Source: Candidatus Cloacimonadota bacterium
GTDB lineage: Bacteria > Cloacimonadota > Cloacimonadia > Cloacimonadales > Cloacimonadaceae
Assembly: GCA_023392795.1 (NCBI GenBank)
Contig: JAEWNJ010000132.1
Span: 1-8,105 of the forward strand
Direction of reading: 5' to 3'
DNA length: 8,105 nt
This document shows, in pieces, positions 7,496 through 8,105 of this stretch; position 1 is the stretch's first letter; every line of letters starts with the position of its first letter. A program made the position numbers and the translations under genes. The notes beneath the pieces are model-generated. The model had not been told where the DNA came from. It saw only the letters and a list, made by a program, of their open reading frames with translations, and did not search any database.

Positions 7496-7511
7496 ATCTT
7501 GTTATCTTGTT
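7496..7511 (-). repeat. Perfect tandem 8-mer at the predicted gyrB transcription start
   Basis: ATCTTGTT occurs twice head to tail on the + strand (AACAAGAT twice on the - strand). It starts two bases after the proposed -10 hexamer, so the first transcribed bases would fall inside the first - strand copy. Two copies may be chance or may bind a regulator. Confidence 0.5.
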
Positions 7512-7513
7512 GC

Positions 7514-7542
7514 CATATAAAATGATATACAGTATCTGTCAA
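7514..7542 (-). promoter_or_regulatory. Predicted sigma-70-type promoter of the gyrB-gyrA-lipoprotein operon
   Basis: On the - strand a perfect -35 TTGACA (7542-7537) is followed after 17 bases by TATATG (7519-7514), which matches TATAAT at four of six positions. Transcription would start near 7507, giving a leader of about 88 bases before the gyrB ATG. Position, orientation and spacing all fit. Gyrase promoters in many bacteria respond to DNA relaxation, but nothing here proves that. Confidence 0.65.
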
Positions 7543-7591
7543 GAACTTTCTGGAAGAATATTACGTTTGTATCTAGTATATATATCAATGC

Positions 7592-7608
7592 TTTAGCAAT
7601 GCGCTAAA
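7592..7608 (-). other. Small hairpin after the possible broken gene
   Basis: TTTAGC (7592-7597) and GCTAAA (7603-7608) form a perfect 6 bp stem with a 5-base loop. On the - strand it begins two bases after the TAA at 7612-7610. There is no following T tract. It could be a weak 3' end for the frame at 7610-7816 or a chance dyad upstream of the gyrB promoter. Confidence 0.3.
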
Positions 7609-7609
7609 C

Positions 7610-7816
7610 TTATGCCGAAATCATCTGCTGAGATTTGCTCATCAGGGCAGCCCGATACCGTCATCGTAGACCATGCAGAATATGACCACCCCGGTGTATG
7701 GCTTTGTGCATCGTAAGCTCACTTCCCTCATACCATTGCGGTCTTTTGTTTGGCTCACTTTCAAACCAAGTGGTTAAAGTTTGGCGAAGCGTTTCTATAG
7801 ATAGCTGCATATCCAT
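7610..7816 (-). pseudogene. Possible small gene or gene remnant with an in-frame TGA
   Basis: From ATG 7816 the - strand reads 51 codons (MDMQLSIETL..., ...GGHILHGLR) to a TGA at 7663-7661. The same frame then continues 16 more codons (RYRAALMSKSQQMISA) to TAA at 7612-7610. The composition looks protein-like (mixed polar and hydrophobic, with W17 and W28), and AAAGG lies 9 bases before the ATG. TGA is a real stop in this genome, because clpP and clpX end with it, so either this is a complete 51 aa peptide gene ending at 7661 or a remnant of a longer gene broken by a stop. I do not recognise the family. The tandem arrays just upstream leave no room for a promoter with ordinary sequence, which favours a remnant. 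Chance openness is quite possible at this length. Confidence 0.25.
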
Positions 7817-7833
7817 CTCGATCAGCCTTTGGT

Positions 7834-7873
7834 GTTTTCAGGTTTTCGAGTTTTCAAGTTTTCAGGTTTTCAG
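7834..7873. repeat. Tandem array of five 8-base units, GTTTTCRR
   Basis: Five contiguous units occupy 40 bases: GTTTTCAG, GTTTTCGA, GTTTTCAA, GTTTTCAG, GTTTTCAG. Only the last two bases vary. The array is T-rich on the + strand and ends at a GC-rich run (GTTGCGCGGGGG). Such arrays can change length by slippage. No coding frame uses it convincingly. Confidence 0.85.
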
Positions 7874-7910
7874 GTTGCGCGGGGGTGTGAGCCTTAGTTG
7901 CATTGTATCA

Positions 7911-7943
7911 TTATGTTATGGGTTATGCGTTATGCGTTATGGG
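7911..7943. repeat. Tandem array of 7-base units, TTATGSG
   Basis: A partial TTATG (7911-7915) is followed by four full units TTATGGG, TTATGCG, TTATGCG, TTATGGG (7916-7943). Directly after it, TTCGTTCAC and TCCGTTCAT (7945-7962) look like a degenerate 9-base pair of repeats. Together with the 8-mer array 37 bases to the left, this makes a mosaic of different short repeats. Confidence 0.8.
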
Positions 7944-8002
7944 TTTCGTTCACTCCGTTCATTCTTCATTGTACACTGCGACTCTGTGGTAAAAACCCAG
8001 TA

Positions 8003-8029
8003 TTGACATAAAACATATTTATTTATATG
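8003..8029 (+). promoter_or_regulatory. Possible rightward promoter 1
   Basis: A perfect TTGACA (8003-8008) is followed after 15 bases by TATATG (8024-8029), the same -10-like hexamer proposed for gyrB. The spacer is shorter than the optimal 17. It would drive transcription off the right edge. Confidence 0.35.
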
Positions 8030-8041
8030 ACAAGAAATAAC

Positions 8042-8068
8042 TTGACATGATGTAGTACCGTATATTAT
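8042..8068 (+). promoter_or_regulatory. Possible rightward promoter 2
   Basis: A second perfect TTGACA (8042-8047) lies 39 bases after the first. TATTAT (8063-8068), five of six to TATAAT, follows after a 15-base spacer. TAGTACC occurs at 8053-8059 and again at 8069-8075, within the spacer and just past the -10, where a regulator could bind. The start point would be near 8075. Confidence 0.4.
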
Positions 8069-8103
8069 TAGTACCAATAAAGATGCATAAGGGTACATCA
8101 TGT
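8045..8103 (+). repeat. 10 bp inverted repeat spanning a possible start codon
   Basis: ACATGATGTA (8045-8054) is the exact reverse complement of TACATCATGT (8094-8103), with 39 bases between. The right arm contains ATG 8100-8102 and abuts AAGGG (8089-8093). As RNA the arms could pair only in a transcript starting left of 8045, for example from promoter 1. Confidence 0.6.
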
Positions 8104-8105
8104 TT
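8100..8105 (+). CDS. Possible start of a rightward gene cut by the window edge
   Basis: ATG TTT is all that is visible. AAGGG (8089-8093) is 6 bases upstream and promoter-like hexamers lie at 8003-8068, so a gene start is plausible. Nothing can be said about its product. Confidence 0.3.

Larger units (their letters stand above)
7420..8099. other. 680-base AT-rich intergenic region upstream of gyrB
   Basis: This stretch separates gyrB from whatever lies right of the window. From left to right it holds the gyrB leader with an inverted repeat, the gyrB promoter, a small hairpin, a possible small or broken leftward gene (7610-7816), two short tandem-repeat arrays (7834-7873 and 7911-7943) and a rightward promoter-like region (8003-8103). 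I see no tRNA, rRNA, CRISPR or transposase gene and no DnaA-box cluster. A 102-codon + strand frame at 7698-8006 runs through the repeats and is not credible. Confidence 0.7.

Noticed and set aside
7592..7608. TTAGC...GCTAA as a CIRCE heat-shock operator
   Set aside because: CIRCE needs TTAGCACTC-N9-GAGTGCTAA. Only the outer five bases match and the spacing is wrong.
7661..7663. In-frame TGA as a recoded Trp or Gly codon
   Set aside because: clpP, clpX and lipoprotein A all end with TGA at family-appropriate or sensible positions, so TGA is a stop here.
7698..8006. 102-codon + strand frame in the intergenic region
   Set aside because: The translation is driven by the tandem arrays and is rich in Ser, Phe and Cys with no motif. 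It looks like chance.
7420..8105. Replication origin near gyrB
   Set aside because: No TTATNCACA-like DnaA boxes or typical clusters were seen, and no dnaA or dnaN is present.

Overview
The window holds two housekeeping blocks that converge on each other, followed by a long AT-rich intergenic region at the right end. The left block, on the + strand, is clpP (its first codons lie outside the window), clpX and a small predicted lipoprotein. The right block, on the - strand, is gyrB, gyrA and a second small predicted lipoprotein. The two lipoprotein genes meet tail to tail with only 17 bases between their stop codons.

The organism looks like a diderm bacterium of roughly balanced GC content. 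Both small proteins carry lipobox signal peptides, and GyrB (632 aa) lacks the long insertion of gammaproteobacterial GyrB. GyrA has the active-site variant 'GDTSGNYHPHGEQVVYPT', which differs from the usual 'GDxxGKYHPHGDSAVYDT' pattern. This fits a non-proteobacterial phylum (FCB or PVC type, for example Cloacimonadota-like), but the placement is an inference with low confidence. TGA ends clpP, clpX and the first lipoprotein gene at family-typical positions, so the genetic code is standard for TGA.

Layout: 1-531 clpP; 533-1777 clpX, starting with TTG one base after the clpP stop; 1795-2325 lipoprotein A; 2326-2342 convergent gap; 2343-2909 (-) lipoprotein B, overlapping the gyrA end by 29 bases; 2881-5508 (-) gyrA; 5521-7419 (-) gyrB; 7420-8105 intergenic. 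The intergenic region holds a good gyrB promoter with a structured leader, a possible small broken gene, two short tandem-repeat arrays and, at the right edge, rightward promoter-like hexamers with an inverted repeat over a possible start codon.

ClpX unfolds tagged proteins and feeds them into the ClpP chamber, so the left pair makes one protease. GyrB (ATPase and TOPRIM) and GyrA (DNA cleavage and wrapping) make DNA gyrase from one transcript. The jobs of the two lipoproteins are unknown. No clearly new multi-gene system is visible. The most noteworthy points are the gyrase drug-site residues (GyrA Q82/P86, GyrB T136/W446), the two tightly attached lipoproteins, and the structure at the right edge.
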